Assembly (NCBI GenBank): GCA_964555055.1
Contig: CAZKQW010000005.1
Span: 144,528 to 208,527 of the forward strand
From: GCA-016699445 sp964555055
GTDB lineage: Bacteria; UBA10199; JACPAL01; GCA-016699445
Direction of reading: 5' to 3'
Length of the DNA stretch: 64,000 bases
The notes under the pieces are model-generated. The model saw only the letters and a list, made by a program, of their open reading frames with translations. It was not told where the DNA came from and made no database searches. This document shows positions 32,604 to 42,352 of the stretch, piece after piece; the first letter of the stretch is position 1, and each line of letters begins with the position of its first letter. The position numbers were made by a program, and so were the translations under genes.

Positions 32604-32788
32604 AGTGAGGACGGCTGCTAGGGGGTTTCCCCGCGGAGCACAAGGTTATAATGCTTTATTTTGGGGAATATCCAAGTCCGACTTTCGAATGCAGGGCGTA
32701 GGGTTTTCGGAGCCTTAATCAAAAAACCAACTTAGAATCGTGAAAAACATGAGATCTTTTTTGGCACCCTGGTTGCTCATAAATACTC

Positions 32789-33364
32789 ATGGAAAAACTT
32801 CAACAGCTCATCGAAAAAATGAGTCGAATCTATCCTATTTCTTTAAGAAGATTTCTCCGCATATCCCCCGTTTTGATAAAACAGCAGAGATTCACGAACG
32901 GTGAAAAAGTAGACGGTTCTTATGACATCGAGACGGGAGAAATCATGCTATGGGATCCGGATCTCAACGATGAAGAGGGTCTCATCCTCATCGTGGCTCA
33001 CGAATGGGGACATAAGATTTACCATGAGTGGCTGACGGAGGATGAAATTAAGAGGTGGTTATATGCTCGTTCCATGGAGTCGATCGATATGGGTTTATCT
33101 CAAAGCTATCCATCCACAAAAAGGCCCGAAGAGGAGTTCTGTACCCTTTTCAGCCTTGCCTCACTCGCGAAATACTGGGATAAGAATAATATGAAGGTCC
33201 AAGCCAAAAAGTTGATCCAAAAACTACGAAGGCACCTACCATCGACGACGCATCTCATCGAAAAGTGCATGAACAATGATACGAAAAGCCACAAAAACTG
33301 TCGCAATATTACCCATAGGGAAGTCGAATCCCTAAAGAAGTGGATTCATAAAGTCATCGCCTGA
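32789..33364 (+). CDS. Putative zincin-like metallopeptidase
   Basis: A 191-aa soluble protein. LIVAHEWGHKIYHEWL contains HEWGH, the HExxH zinc-binding and catalytic motif, and EEEFCTLFSL downstream may give the third ligand. No signal peptide, so it acts in the cytoplasm. It resembles small IrrE/ImmA-like or toxin-associated zincins only in layout; I do not recognise the family. No strong ribosome site is visible. Its 3' end overlaps the convergent acyltransferase gene by 19 bp. Confidence 0.65.
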   Translation: MEKLQQLIEKMSRIYPISLRRFLRISPVLIKQQRFTNGEKVDGSYDIETGEIMLWDPDLNDEEGLILIVAHEWGHKIYHEWLTEDEIKRWLYARSMESIDMGLSQSYPSTKRPEEEFCTLFSLASLAKYWDKNNMKVQAKKLIQKLRRHLPSTTHLIEKCMNNDTKSHKNCRNITHREVESLKKWIHKVIA

Positions 33365-34059
33365 GAGACCCTCTGCTCCGCTTGTTCGAAATTTTCCTGA
33401 GTCACGCAAATCGGCTCCCCATAAACCACGGTCAACGTCGTGAACGGGAGGGGGATGCGTTTGCGGTCCCACGTGTTCAACGTCAGGCAGGCCCCCGTCT
33501 CGATCCGCATCGGCACCACCGGCACGCCGGAGGCGAGGGCCAGATGCAGGACGCCTTTTTTCAGGACGCGCGGAGGCCCGGCGGGCCCGTCGGGATTGAT
33601 GAAAGTCGAATAACCCGCCTTCAAATAATCCACCAACTGGGCGGCCGCTTCCTTGCCGCCATGGCCGGCGGAACCTAAGATGACCTTCCGAATGCCAAGA
33701 CTCCGCAAGAGCACATGGATCGACTTCATGAACCACAAGGGGTGGTTGATCCACGCGTGAGGGCGGTCGTGCCTCACGAAAACGGCGAAATAAGGCCCCA
33801 AGTGCGTGTGCCACGCCGCCAAAATATGGTTCGGAGAGGATTCCAAGTGCTCTAGGCCCACGAACCTCACGCGACAGGTCGCATGCAGGCATCGCGAGAA
33901 CGCGTATAGAAGCCAACCCATCGTGTAGGAGTAGGCGAGGTAAAAAGGCTTAAGCCAAAGGGGAATGTTGTCCACGCGATAAGCCACACCGTTTCCTAGG
34001 CAGAGGAAACTTTTCACACAAGGGAAATTAGCAGGAGGTTTCCAACTTGATTGACCCAT
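33346..34059 (-). CDS. DUF374 lysophospholipid acyltransferase-like protein
   Basis: About 237 aa. HILAAWHTHLGPYFAVF provides the H-containing acyltransferase block; GSAGHGGKEA and INPDGPAGPPRVLKKG are the DUF374 signature in which the Gly-Pro-Arg loop holds phosphate. Such proteins acylate membrane lipids or lipid A-like acceptors. The N-terminus is uncertain: ATG at 34,059 is used, but homology appears to begin nearer GTG codons at 33,987-33,975 (preceded by AGGAAA). A still longer GTG start at 34,080 would nearly touch hicA. Confidence 0.8.
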   Translation of the reverse strand: MGQSSWKPPANFPCVKSFLCLGNGVAYRVDNIPLWLKPFYLAYSYTMGWLLYAFSRCLHATCRVRFVGLEHLESSPNHILAAWHTHLGPYFAVFVRHDRPHAWINHPLWFMKSIHVLLRSLGIRKVILGSAGHGGKEAAAQLVDYLKAGYSTFINPDGPAGPPRVLKKGVLHLALASGVPVVPMRIETGACLTLNTWDRKRIPLPFTTLTVVYGEPICVTQENFEQAEQRVSQAMTL

Positions 34060-34086
34060 TGCCACTGGATACGGTACCACTTTTTT

Positions 34087-34326
34087 GTGGCTTCAATCGA
34101 TAAGCTCGTATTAAAATTAAAAAACAAATCCTTAAAGAAGGCTGAGTTGGAGACTTTATTGGAAAGATTCGGGTTTAAAAAATTAAGGGGCAAAGGCTCT
34201 CACGAAGTGTGGGGAAATGACGAAATACCGGACCTCCATTTCGTCATCGCGACGCACTCGAAGGAAGTCCCCAGGTATCAATTAAAACAAATAGAAGTTT
34301 CACTGACGAAAAGAGGCTTATTATGA
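34087..34326 (+). CDS. hicA: HicA-family mRNA interferase toxin
   Basis: An approximately 79-aa toxin of a type II toxin-antitoxin pair. The double-stranded-RNA-binding-like fold shows LERFGFKKLRGKGSHEVW, with the catalytic His in GSH, then FVIATHSKEVPRYQLKQIE. It would cut mRNAs when free of HicB. I take the GTG at 34,087; the frame is open further but that part is unrelated. No Shine-Dalgarno is seen, consistent with low toxin production. Its stop overlaps the hicB ATG. Confidence 0.9.
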   Translation: MASIDKLVLKLKNKSLKKAELETLLERFGFKKLRGKGSHEVWGNDEIPDLHFVIATHSKEVPRYQLKQIEVSLTKRGLL

Positions 34327-34655
34327 GAGAAAAATATCCTTATTTGATCAATATCTTTTGGTCCGCGGAAGACCATTTATACATGGTGGAAGTCCCGGAG
34401 TTGGAAGGTTGCATCACTTTCGGCAAGACTCCCGAAGAAGCCGCCAAGAAATCGGTTGATGCAATCAAAAGCTGGATTCTAGCCGCAAAAAAAATGAAGC
34501 ATCCCATCCCTGAGCCCGTAGTCATGAAAAAGGTCAGCGGAAAGTTCAATGTTCGGCTCTCAAAAACACTTCATAAGAATTTGATCATTCGTGCCGCGCG
34601 CGAAGGCGTGAGCCTGAACTCGCTCATCTCCACGACATTGGCGCACGCGGTTTAA
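34323..34655 (+). CDS. hicB: HicB-family antitoxin
   Basis: A 110-aa antitoxin. The N-terminal partially degraded RNase H fold (YMVEVPELEGCITFGKTPEEA) binds HicA. The C-terminal 45 residues (KFNVRLSKTLHKNLIIRAAREGVSLNSLI) form a ribbon-helix-helix DNA-binding domain for autorepression. ATGA overlap couples it to hicA. Its 3' end overlaps the convergent copper ATPase by 32 bp. Confidence 0.92.
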   Translation: MREKYPYLINIFWSAEDHLYMVEVPELEGCITFGKTPEEAAKKSVDAIKSWILAAKKMKHPIPEPVVMKKVSGKFNVRLSKTLHKNLIIRAAREGVSLNSLISTTLAHAV

Positions 34656-36603
34656 AGGATCTCAATCTCAACGCGTTTCCGACCACGGAAAGCGAACTCA
34701 AACTCATGGCGATGGAGGCTAGCATCGGGGACAAGGCGATCCCGAAAGCCGGGACGAGAAGGCCCGCGGCGACGGGGATGCCCAAAAGATTATAGACGAA
34801 GGCGAAAAAGAGGTTCTGCTTGATGTTGCGCAGCGTCCTCTCGCTCAAGGACCGGGCCTTCACGAAACGCGTCAGGTTCCCTTTCAGTAGCGTCACCCCG
34901 GCGCTCTCGATCGCCACGTCTGTTCCGGTGCCCATCGCGATGCCCACGTCCGCTTGGGCGAGGGCGGGCGCGTCGTTGATCCCGTCTCCGATCATGGCGA
35001 CGCGACGGCCTTGGGCTTGAAGCTCCCGGATGATCTCTAACTTCTCGTGGGGCAGCCGACCCGCGAAGACGCGGTCGATGGAGAGCCGCGAGGCGATTGC
35101 CCGCGCGGTCTCTTCCCGATCCCCCGTCACCATGACGATTTCCATGCGATCCCGGACGGCATCCAAAACCTCAAGTGCGTCGTCCCGGATCGGATCAGCG
35201 ATGCCGAAGAGGCCCACGCATTTCCCTTTTCCCTCATGAATGACGGCCGCGTACACGACCGTTTGTCCTTTTTTCCGGAAAGCGTCGCCCCGGGCCGCGT
35301 CGATCGGGATGTTCCGGGACGCCAAGAGGGAAGCGTTACCCACCATCACTTCGGAAGCGCCGACTTTTCCCGCGACGCCCTGGCCCGTGAAGGACCGGAA
35401 ATTCCCCACCGTCCCCAAAGGCAGCTTTTTCTCCAGCGCCGCTTCCACAATCGCCCGCGACAGAGGGTGCTCGCTCAGCGATTCGACGCTCGCCGCTAAT
35501 GCCAAGACTTCCTCGGGATCGCGTCCTTCGTAAACCTCCAAGCCTACCAAACGAGGCTTCCCCAGCGTCAACGTCCCCGTCTTATCGACGACCAGCGTAT
35601 CGGCTTTCGCCAAGGTTTCCACGGATTCGGAATTCTTGAACAAGACACCCAAACGCGCGCCGCGTCCGAGAGCCACCATCATCGACAGAGGCGTCGCCAA
35701 GCCTACGGCGCAAGGGCAAGCGATCATCAGCACGGAGACCGCATAGACGAGGGCTCGCGGCGACCCCGCGAAAAACCACGCGAGGAACGTGACGGCGGAA
35801 ACGGCCGCGACGATCGGCACGAAGACGCGCGCCACACGGTCCGCCATCCTTTGGATGGGAGCATGGCTGGCCTGAGCGTCGGCCACCAGACGGACGATCC
35901 GCGAAAGCACCGTCCCTTCGCCCACGGCCGTGGCTTCCATGACGAAGGATCCCGAACCGTTCACAGTACCGCCCACGACGCGATCCCCGGGCGTCTTCGC
36001 GGCCGGGATCGGCTCTCCCGTCATGAGGGATTCGTCGACGGAGCTCTCGCCCTCGACGACCTGCCCGTCGACGGGGATCTTTTCGCCCGGCGCGATCCGC
36101 AACCGATCGCCGATCTTCACGAAGGCCAAGGGAATGAATTTCTCCTTGCCGTCCGGCAAAACCACTTTCGCGGCTTTGGGCGCCAAATCCAACAACGCCT
36201 TCATGGCTTGTTCGGTCTTCGCCCGGGCCTTGAGTTCCAGCATCTGTCCCAAGAGGACGAGGGTCACGATGGTGGAAGCCGCTTCGAAATACACGTCCGC
36301 ATGAGCCTGGGAAGAGGTCCTCAAGGACACGAGGAACACCCATAAACTATAAGCGTACGTCACTCCGACGCCTAATGCGATCAGCGTGAACATGTTATAG
36401 GCGCCGCTCATGAGGGATTCCCAGCCTTTCCTGAAAAACGGCGCCCCGCCCCAGACCACCACGGGCGTGGCCAACAGGAATTGGCCCCAAGGGGGAATCC
36501 ACATCGCCATCGCCAAGATGAAAAGAGGCAGGGAAAAAAAACTGGAGACGACGAACTTCTTACGGAGCTCTAAGTACTCGGCGGGATCGCAACAAGAGGC
36601 CAT
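34624..36603 (-). CDS. Copper-type P1B ATPase
   Basis: A 659-aa cation pump. Transmembrane helices 1-4 fill residues 15-135. The actuator loop has SLMTGEPIP. The metal site CPC lies in IACPCAVGLATP, and the phosphorylated Asp in VVDKTGTLT. GDGINDAPALAQADVGIAMG closes the ATP site. NALRLRS near the end is usual for copper pumps. The N-terminal heavy-metal-binding domain is missing; only a CC pair at residues 4-5 remains. It probably exports Cu(I). It is divergent from the TolC/HlyD/MacB operon, 62 bp away. Confidence 0.9.
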   Translation of the reverse strand: MASCCDPAEYLELRKKFVVSSFFSLPLFILAMAMWIPPWGQFLLATPVVVWGGAPFFRKGWESLMSGAYNMFTLIALGVGVTYAYSLWVFLVSLRTSSQAHADVYFEAASTIVTLVLLGQMLELKARAKTEQAMKALLDLAPKAAKVVLPDGKEKFIPLAFVKIGDRLRIAPGEKIPVDGQVVEGESSVDESLMTGEPIPAAKTPGDRVVGGTVNGSGSFVMEATAVGEGTVLSRIVRLVADAQASHAPIQRMADRVARVFVPIVAAVSAVTFLAWFFAGSPRALVYAVSVLMIACPCAVGLATPLSMMVALGRGARLGVLFKNSESVETLAKADTLVVDKTGTLTLGKPRLVGLEVYEGRDPEEVLALAASVESLSEHPLSRAIVEAALEKKLPLGTVGNFRSFTGQGVAGKVGASEVMVGNASLLASRNIPIDAARGDAFRKKGQTVVYAAVIHEGKGKCVGLFGIADPIRDDALEVLDAVRDRMEIVMVTGDREETARAIASRLSIDRVFAGRLPHEKLEIIRELQAQGRRVAMIGDGINDAPALAQADVGIAMGTGTDVAIESAGVTLLKGNLTRFVKARSLSERTLRNIKQNLFFAFVYNLLGIPVAAGLLVPAFGIALSPMLASIAMSLSSLSVVGNALRLRSFKPRAPMSWR

Positions 36604-36665
36604 GCGTTGCGAGTAGACGAAAAGTTTGCCCTTGTCTGCCCCAAAAAAGGGGTTAGTGGGGATTC

Positions 36666-37973
36666 ATGCGCCTTTTCGTCGTATTTCCGATGATGGCAAT
36701 GATGGCGTCCCTACTGGTGACGACTCCCGTCGCATCCGCCCTCGCGGAGACTCTCACCTGGGAGGATTGCCTTCGCGAAGCCGCGCGGGCCAATCCCGAA
36801 CTCAAAGCCGCCTCCGAAAACCTCCGATCGGCACGCTTCCAGAAGAACGGCGCTTTCGCAGGATTCCTTCCCCAAATCTCGGGCAGCGGCAGCTACTCCC
36901 ATAGCAACCGGTCCGGCACGAGCGTCGGGACTTTGGGCGGCACGCCCTTAGTCACGACGAGCACGGGACGCGACCTCTACGCGCTCTCCGCCAACGCCCA
37001 ACAAAATCTCTTCTCCGGCTTCCGCGATGTCGCGCGGGTGAAGGAAGGCAAGGCCAATGAGGACATCGCGCGCGCCGACCTTCGGGCGACGAAGGCCCGG
37101 ATCAGCTTCGACTTGAAATCCGCCTTCTCCGACTTGCGGTACGCGCAGGATTCCCTCAAGCTCACGCGCGACATTTTGAAGCGCCGCGGGGATAACCGAA
37201 ACCTCGTCCAACTGCGCTTCGAAAGCGGCCGCGAGAATAAAGGCTCGCTCTCCCTCTCGAACGCCTATTGGCAGCAAGCCAAATTCGACTATCTCCAAGC
37301 GAGCCATGGTTTGGAGACGGCACGAACCCAGCTCGCCCGCGTCCTGGGCCGTCCGCAGACGAGCGAGATCCAAGTCGCCGGATCGATCCCTCTTTCCATT
37401 CCCCAAGAAGTGAGGGATATGGATGCCTTAGCGGCGGAGACTCCCGACTACCAACGCGCCGTCGGCCAGAAGAACGTCGCCAAGGCGGGCGTGACATCGT
37501 CGTGGGCGAATTTCTTTCCGTCCCTCGACGCGACCGCTTCGGCGGGCCGTCAAGACGACCGGTGGTTCCCCGAGCAAAACCGTTGGACCGTGGGCGGCAG
37601 CGTGACGATCCCCTTCTTCAACGGCGGACAGCACTATTTCAACCTCCGGAGCGCCAAGGCGAAAGCCCTCGCCTCCGAGTACGAGAGGCAAAACGCGTCC
37701 CACACCGTCAAGACGACGCTCACGCGTTCCTACCGTGATTTCGTGGAGGCGGTGCAAAAACTCGAGACCGATCGGGCCTTCTTGGAAGCGGCGACGATCC
37801 GCGCCGAAATCGCCCGGAGCAAGTACGACAACGGCCTCATCTCGTTCGAGGACTGGGACATCATCGAGAACGACCTCATTTCACGGCAAAAAACGTTTTT
37901 GCAGAGCGAACGCGCGCGCGTGACCTCGGAAGCGTCTTGGGAACAGTCCCAAGGCAAAGGAGCCATCCCATGA
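36666..37973 (+). CDS. TolC-family outer-membrane efflux protein
   Basis: A 435-aa protein. A signal peptide is followed by TLTWEDCLREAARANPELKAA, the standard TolC-family opening, two long helical repeats and beta-barrel strands such as WTVGGSVTIPFFNGG. It forms the exit duct of a tripartite pump. It starts an operon with the adaptor and MacB-like transporter, overlapping the adaptor start by 4 bp. Confidence 0.92.
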   Translation: MRLFVVFPMMAMMASLLVTTPVASALAETLTWEDCLREAARANPELKAASENLRSARFQKNGAFAGFLPQISGSGSYSHSNRSGTSVGTLGGTPLVTTSTGRDLYALSANAQQNLFSGFRDVARVKEGKANEDIARADLRATKARISFDLKSAFSDLRYAQDSLKLTRDILKRRGDNRNLVQLRFESGRENKGSLSLSNAYWQQAKFDYLQASHGLETARTQLARVLGRPQTSEIQVAGSIPLSIPQEVRDMDALAAETPDYQRAVGQKNVAKAGVTSSWANFFPSLDATASAGRQDDRWFPEQNRWTVGGSVTIPFFNGGQHYFNLRSAKAKALASEYERQNASHTVKTTLTRSYRDFVEAVQKLETDRAFLEAATIRAEIARSKYDNGLISFEDWDIIENDLISRQKTFLQSERARVTSEASWEQSQGKGAIP

Positions 37974-38974
37974 ACGAGACGGTCGGAAGAATGATGGGGA
38001 AGAAAGCGTTTTGGGCGGCGCTGTCTCTCGGCGCTCTCGTCATCGGACTCGTTTTTTGGAAAAGCTGCGGTCGTGAAAGGCCGACGTTCAAGGAAGTTTC
38101 CGTCTCCCGGGGGGATCTTCGCGTCGTCATCACCGCGACCGGCACCGTCGCTCCTGAAAACCGCCTCGAGATTAAGCCGCCCATCGCGGGGCGCGTGGAA
38201 GACGTGAAAGTGAAGGAAGGCGAAGCCGTCAAGAAGGGGCAAGTGCTCGCGTGGATGAGCTCTTCGGAGCGCGCCGCCCTTCTGGACGCCGCCCAAGCGC
38301 GCGGTCCGGGCGAGCTCAAGCGGTGGCGGGAGTTCTACCGGCCGACGCCGATCCTGGCGCCCATCGACGGCACCGTCATCTTGAGGAACGTCGAACCCGG
38401 ACAAAGCTTCACGACGCAGGATCCGATCCTCGTCCTCTCCGACCGCTTGACCGTCAAAGCCCAAGTGGACGAGACCGACATCGGGAACGTCCGCCTCGAA
38501 CAAAACGCCCTCCTCTCCCTCGACGCCTACCCAAAACAATCCTTCTCCGGCCACGTCGATCAGATCGCCTTCGACGCCACGACCGTCAGCAACGTGACCA
38601 CCTACGTCGTCGACGTGTTGCCCGAAAACCCGCCCGACTTCCTGCGCAGCGGCATGACGGCCAGCGTGAATTTCGAGATCGCGTCGCGCACGGACGTCTT
38701 GCGCCTACCGACGGAAGCCGCGAGGCGCGGCCCGGGAGCTGACGCGGGAGCCACCGTCCTCGTCCGCGGCGAGAACGGGAAACCGTTCCCGCGGGAGATC
38801 ACGTTGGGGATCGACGACGGCCAATATGTGGAAATCGTTTCCGGCCTCCGGGAGGACGACGTCGTTTTGATCCCCCAAAAGAAGCCGAAATCGGCGGCCA
38901 AAACCAACAATCCTTTTTCGCCCGTGAGGCCGGGGGGCCAAGGCCAACGGGGAGGTTCCCGGAGAGGCTCTTAA
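37970..38974 (+). CDS. Periplasmic adaptor (HlyD/MacA family)
   Basis: A 334-aa membrane-fusion protein. One N-terminal membrane helix (AALSLGALVIGLVFW) precedes a lipoyl half (APENRLEIKPPIAGRVEDVKVKEGE), a very short hairpin, the second lipoyl half (ILAPIDGTVILRNVEPGQSF) and beta-barrel/membrane-proximal domains. The alpha-helical hairpin is much shorter than in MacA. A basic Gly/Arg-rich tail ends the protein. ATGA overlap with the TolC gene fixes the start; the ABC transporter follows after 3 bp. Confidence 0.92.
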   Translation: MNETVGRMMGKKAFWAALSLGALVIGLVFWKSCGRERPTFKEVSVSRGDLRVVITATGTVAPENRLEIKPPIAGRVEDVKVKEGEAVKKGQVLAWMSSSERAALLDAAQARGPGELKRWREFYRPTPILAPIDGTVILRNVEPGQSFTTQDPILVLSDRLTVKAQVDETDIGNVRLEQNALLSLDAYPKQSFSGHVDQIAFDATTVSNVTTYVVDVLPENPPDFLRSGMTASVNFEIASRTDVLRLPTEAARRGPGADAGATVLVRGENGKPFPREITLGIDDGQYVEIVSGLREDDVVLIPQKKPKSAAKTNNPFSPVRPGGQGQRGGSRRGS

Positions 38975-38977
38975 ACC

Positions 38978-40939
38978 ATGCTCGAGATCCGCGACGCCTT
39001 CAAAACCTACGTCATGGGCGATACGGAAGTGAGGGCTCTCCAGGGCGTCTCGCTCACGATCGAGGACGGCGATTTCGTCGCGATCATGGGACCTTCCGGC
39101 TCCGGAAAATCGACTCTCATGCACGTCCTAGGCCTCTTGGATCAACCGGATGCCGGTTCCTACAAGATCGACGGACGGGAAGTCTCGGGATTGAGCGACC
39201 GAGAACTGGCGACGCTCCGGCGCGAGACGATCGGCTTCATCTTCCAGCAATTCCACCTCTTGCCCCGATTGAACGCCGCGGAGAACGTCGCCCTGCCCGC
39301 TTTATACGCGAAGGGAAAACCCGACTTGAAACGCGCCCGGGATCTCCTCAAATCCGTCGGACTGGAAAAGCGCTCCGGCCACCACCCCAACGAACTCTCC
39401 GGAGGCCAGCAGCAGCGCGTCTCGATCGCCCGTTCCTTGGTCAACGCGCCGTCGGTGATCCTCGCCGACGAACCGACGGGGAACCTCGATTCGCACAGCA
39501 AACAGGAGATCATGGGCATCTTGAAGGAACTGAACGCGAAGGGCATCACCGTGCTCATCGTCACGCACGAGGACGACATCGGCAGCCAAACCAAGCGCGT
39601 CCTCCGGATGAGCGACGGCAAGCTCGTGTCGGACAAGCGCCTCGCGCCCATTTCCTCTCCCGCGAAAAACGCGGAAGCGTCGACGGCGCGGGTCGAGACT
39701 CCCCAAAAGGCCCCGCGATTCCAGGCCTTTTGGCAGCAAACGATCCAAGGCTTCCGCAACCTCGCGTCCAACAAAGTCCGGAGCGCCCTTTCGATGCTGG
39801 GCATCTTGATCGGCGTCGCTTCCGTGGTGGCCATGCTCGCCCTCGGCCGCGGCGCGCAAAAAGCCATCGAGACCCAGCTTTCTTCACTGGGCTCCAACCT
39901 CCTCGTCCTGCGCCCGGGAGCCGTTCGGGTAGGCGGCGTCGCCTTGGACGCCGGCGCCGTCACGCGCCTGACCCTCGACGACATCGAGGCGATCCGCGAA
40001 AGAATCCCCGAAGTCTCCGACGTCGCCCCTTCCGTCTCGGGACGCGGCCAGGTCGCGTCGGCGGACCACAATTGGAGCACCCAAGTGCTAGGGACGACCC
40101 CCGCGTACGCGACGATGCGCGCGGCGGTTCCGGTGACGGGCCGTTTCTTTACCGAGGATGAGAATCTCCACCGCAGCCTCGTCGCCGTCGTCGGCGCCAC
40201 GGTCGTCCGCGAAGTCTACGGCGACGAAGACCCGATCGGGTCGCTCTTGCGCATCAACAAAGTCGCCTTCCGCGTCGTCGGCATCTTGCCGGAAAAAGGC
40301 TCGACGGGCTGGCGGGACCAGGACGACGTCGTGGTCGTCCCCTTGGCGACCGCCATGTACCGTCTGTTGGGCAAGGATTACGTGGATTCGGTGGACATCG
40401 AAGTGGGCGCTTCGGAATCCCTGGAGGACGCCCAGGAAGCCGTCACAGACCTCATGATCGCGCGCCACCGCGTGCCGCCCTCGCAACGGCAAGACGCGTT
40501 TCAAGTCAGAAATCTATCCGAAGTGAAGGAGGCCCTGTCGGAGAGCAACCGCATCATGTCCTTCCTCTTAGCCTCGATCGCGGCGATCTCGCTTCTGGTG
40601 GGCGGGATCGGCATCATGAATATCATGCTCGTCTCGGTCACCGAGCGCACGAAGGAGATCGGCCTGCGCAAGGCCATCGGCGCGCGGCGCGAGGACATCC
40701 TTTTTCAATTCCTGATCGAATCCGTCGTCATCAGTATCGTCGGTGGCCTGGCCGGCATCCTGCTGGGCTGGCTCGCGACGGTGGCCATGTCCCTCTTCGC
40801 GGGTTGGACGACCTCGATCGCGGTCGACGCGGTCGCGCTTTCCTTTCTCTTCTCCGCCGTCATCGGCGTCGCCTTCGGCCTCTACCCCGCCAAGCGCGCC
40901 TCGGCCCTAAATCCGATCGAGGCCTTAAGATACGAATAA
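38978..40939 (+). CDS. macB: MacB-family ABC transporter
   Basis: A 653-aa fused ATPase and permease. The ATPase (residues 1-230) has GPSGSGKST, LSGGQQQRV and VILADEPTGNLDSH. A linker leads to the first membrane helix around residue 265, a large periplasmic domain, then the FtsX-type permease with three helices (about 530-645) and the conserved ERTKEIGLRKAIGARREDI. It would use ATP to drive export of peptides, toxins or drugs through the adaptor and TolC-type partner encoded just upstream. Confidence 0.95.
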   Translation: MLEIRDAFKTYVMGDTEVRALQGVSLTIEDGDFVAIMGPSGSGKSTLMHVLGLLDQPDAGSYKIDGREVSGLSDRELATLRRETIGFIFQQFHLLPRLNAAENVALPALYAKGKPDLKRARDLLKSVGLEKRSGHHPNELSGGQQQRVSIARSLVNAPSVILADEPTGNLDSHSKQEIMGILKELNAKGITVLIVTHEDDIGSQTKRVLRMSDGKLVSDKRLAPISSPAKNAEASTARVETPQKAPRFQAFWQQTIQGFRNLASNKVRSALSMLGILIGVASVVAMLALGRGAQKAIETQLSSLGSNLLVLRPGAVRVGGVALDAGAVTRLTLDDIEAIRERIPEVSDVAPSVSGRGQVASADHNWSTQVLGTTPAYATMRAAVPVTGRFFTEDENLHRSLVAVVGATVVREVYGDEDPIGSLLRINKVAFRVVGILPEKGSTGWRDQDDVVVVPLATAMYRLLGKDYVDSVDIEVGASESLEDAQEAVTDLMIARHRVPPSQRQDAFQVRNLSEVKEALSESNRIMSFLLASIAAISLLVGGIGIMNIMLVSVTERTKEIGLRKAIGARREDILFQFLIESVVISIVGGLAGILLGWLATVAMSLFAGWTTSIAVDAVALSFLFSAVIGVAFGLYPAKRASALNPIEALRYE

Positions 40940-41039
40940 GCTTTATAAATCTCTGAATTCATTAATGGAATAATTATGGAAAAAATATGGATTGAATATG
41001 GATCAATTTAGCTTATTATCTACATTGAGGTAATTAATT

Positions 41040-41429
41040 ATGGAAACAAACATTTTCGATTCCATTCCCACTGATGGAAAATATCTTTCGATGTTCTTTC
41101 ATCATAATCGACCCGATTATGACAAAATTATCCAGACTCTCGATTTTACAAAAAAAGATATTGCAGCAGCAGCTCGTGTGCCTATGGAAGCAGTAAGAAA
41201 TGACAGTCGAGGTTCTAAAGAATTCCAAAATAGACTAAAAGAGTGGGCAGTACTTCTTGCTTTAGTTGCCGAATATTTTTCAGGAAATGCTCAGAAGATA
41301 GAGCTTTGGTTTAGGATGCCAAATCCTCTTTTAGGGAATATCTCCCCCAGAGACATGATCCGGTTTGGACGCTTTAAAAAACTGCATAAATTTATTCAGA
41401 ACGCCCTTCATTCGAATAAACATACTTAA
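41040..41429 (+). CDS. Xre/MbcA/ParS-type antitoxin of a RES toxin
   Basis: A 129-aa antitoxin. A helix-turn-helix-like N-terminal half (DFTKKDIAAAARVPMEAV) precedes the toxin-binding domain with LWFRMPNPLLGNISPRDMIRFGR. TGAGG lies about 8 bp before the ATG. The gene starts an A/T-rich two-gene insert between macB and the permease. In the 100 bp upstream, ATATGGAT occurs twice 13 bp apart and may be an operator. Confidence 0.85.
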   Translation: METNIFDSIPTDGKYLSMFFHHNRPDYDKIIQTLDFTKKDIAAAARVPMEAVRNDSRGSKEFQNRLKEWAVLLALVAEYFSGNAQKIELWFRMPNPLLGNISPRDMIRFGRFKKLHKFIQNALHSNKHT

Positions 41430-41431
41430 TC

Positions 41432-42352
41432 ATGTCCAGGGCAAGACAGTATCAAAGAAAAAAATTTAAAAGAAGAAGTCTTCTTTGCCTTCAAAATACT
41501 CCCACAACTTTACTTGTTTTAGATGACTACCAAGGAAATGACATTAAAAGTTTAGCCAAACGCGGCGAAAAACTCTCAAGATATCAATTAGAATTTTATT
41601 CAACACTCAACAATCAAAGAACTCAAATTATTAGCGAGTTACGAGATTCATTATCTAAAAATACGCGGCGTGGTTTTGAATTTACAGGCTGGCAACGCTC
41701 TATCACTTATGAATGGTGTACAAAACCTCTGTCTTCACGAGGTAGCCTTATCGATCCAGGGGGTCGCTTCAATATCGGAGATATAGACCCAGATAGATTT
41801 CCAATTTTCCCGGCTCTTTATATTGCCAGCGACAAAGCAACGGCTTTGCAAGAGCATCTGGGACAAGATGAAGAACATCACTCTAAATTAAGCGCTTACG
41901 AACTAGCACTTTCTAACCCGCAATCAGTTTCAATTGTCTCCTTATCAGGAAAAATAGAAAATATTATCGATTTAACAGATAAAAAATCCCTCAATAGTTT
42001 TTGTTCACTAATCAAAGATTTTAAAATTCCTATTTCTCTACAAAAATCAGCCAGAGAACTTAAACTACCTCCACCAACCGCAGCTAAAACAGTTGATCAA
42101 ATTTTATTAACCCTCCTGGAACCAAATTGGCGATCGCAACCCATGCAATTTGATATTCCGGCGAATTCTCAAATATTTGGACAAATCGTTTCATCCGCCG
42201 GCATTGAAGGCATCCTCTACCCTTCGAAAATGAATGGGGAACCTTGTTTGGCCATCTTTCCAAAAAATTTTAAAAATTCACCTTCGTTTATAAAATTAGA
42301 CGACCCAGCTCCTCCCGAAACTAAAATAACAATTTTAGACAGCACTACTTAG
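41432..42352 (+). CDS. RES-domain toxin
   Basis: A 306-aa protein ending in a RES domain, a family that depletes NAD+ by hydrolysis or phosphorolysis. The motif DPGGRFNIGDI holds the conserved Arg and Gly, and ALYIASDKATALQEHLG gives the Tyr-Ile-Ala-Ser and Glu of the active site. A 90-residue N-terminal extension is of unknown use. It begins 2 bp after the antitoxin gene, the usual Xre-RES order. Strong A/T bias against G/C-rich neighbours signals horizontal gain. The 140 bp after it hold nothing recognisable. Confidence 0.88.
   Translation: MSRARQYQRKKFKRRSLLCLQNTPTTLLVLDDYQGNDIKSLAKRGEKLSRYQLEFYSTLNNQRTQIISELRDSLSKNTRRGFEFTGWQRSITYEWCTKPLSSRGSLIDPGGRFNIGDIDPDRFPIFPALYIASDKATALQEHLGQDEEHHSKLSAYELALSNPQSVSIVSLSGKIENIIDLTDKKSLNSFCSLIKDFKIPISLQKSARELKLPPPTAAKTVDQILLTLLEPNWRSQPMQFDIPANSQIFGQIVSSAGIEGILYPSKMNGEPCLAIFPKNFKNSPSFIKLDDPAPPETKITILDSTT

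Noticed and set aside
34087..34655. Riboswitch or leader control of hicAB.
   Set aside because: There is almost no intergenic space upstream; the likely acyltransferase start region abuts hicA. No conserved structure is visible.
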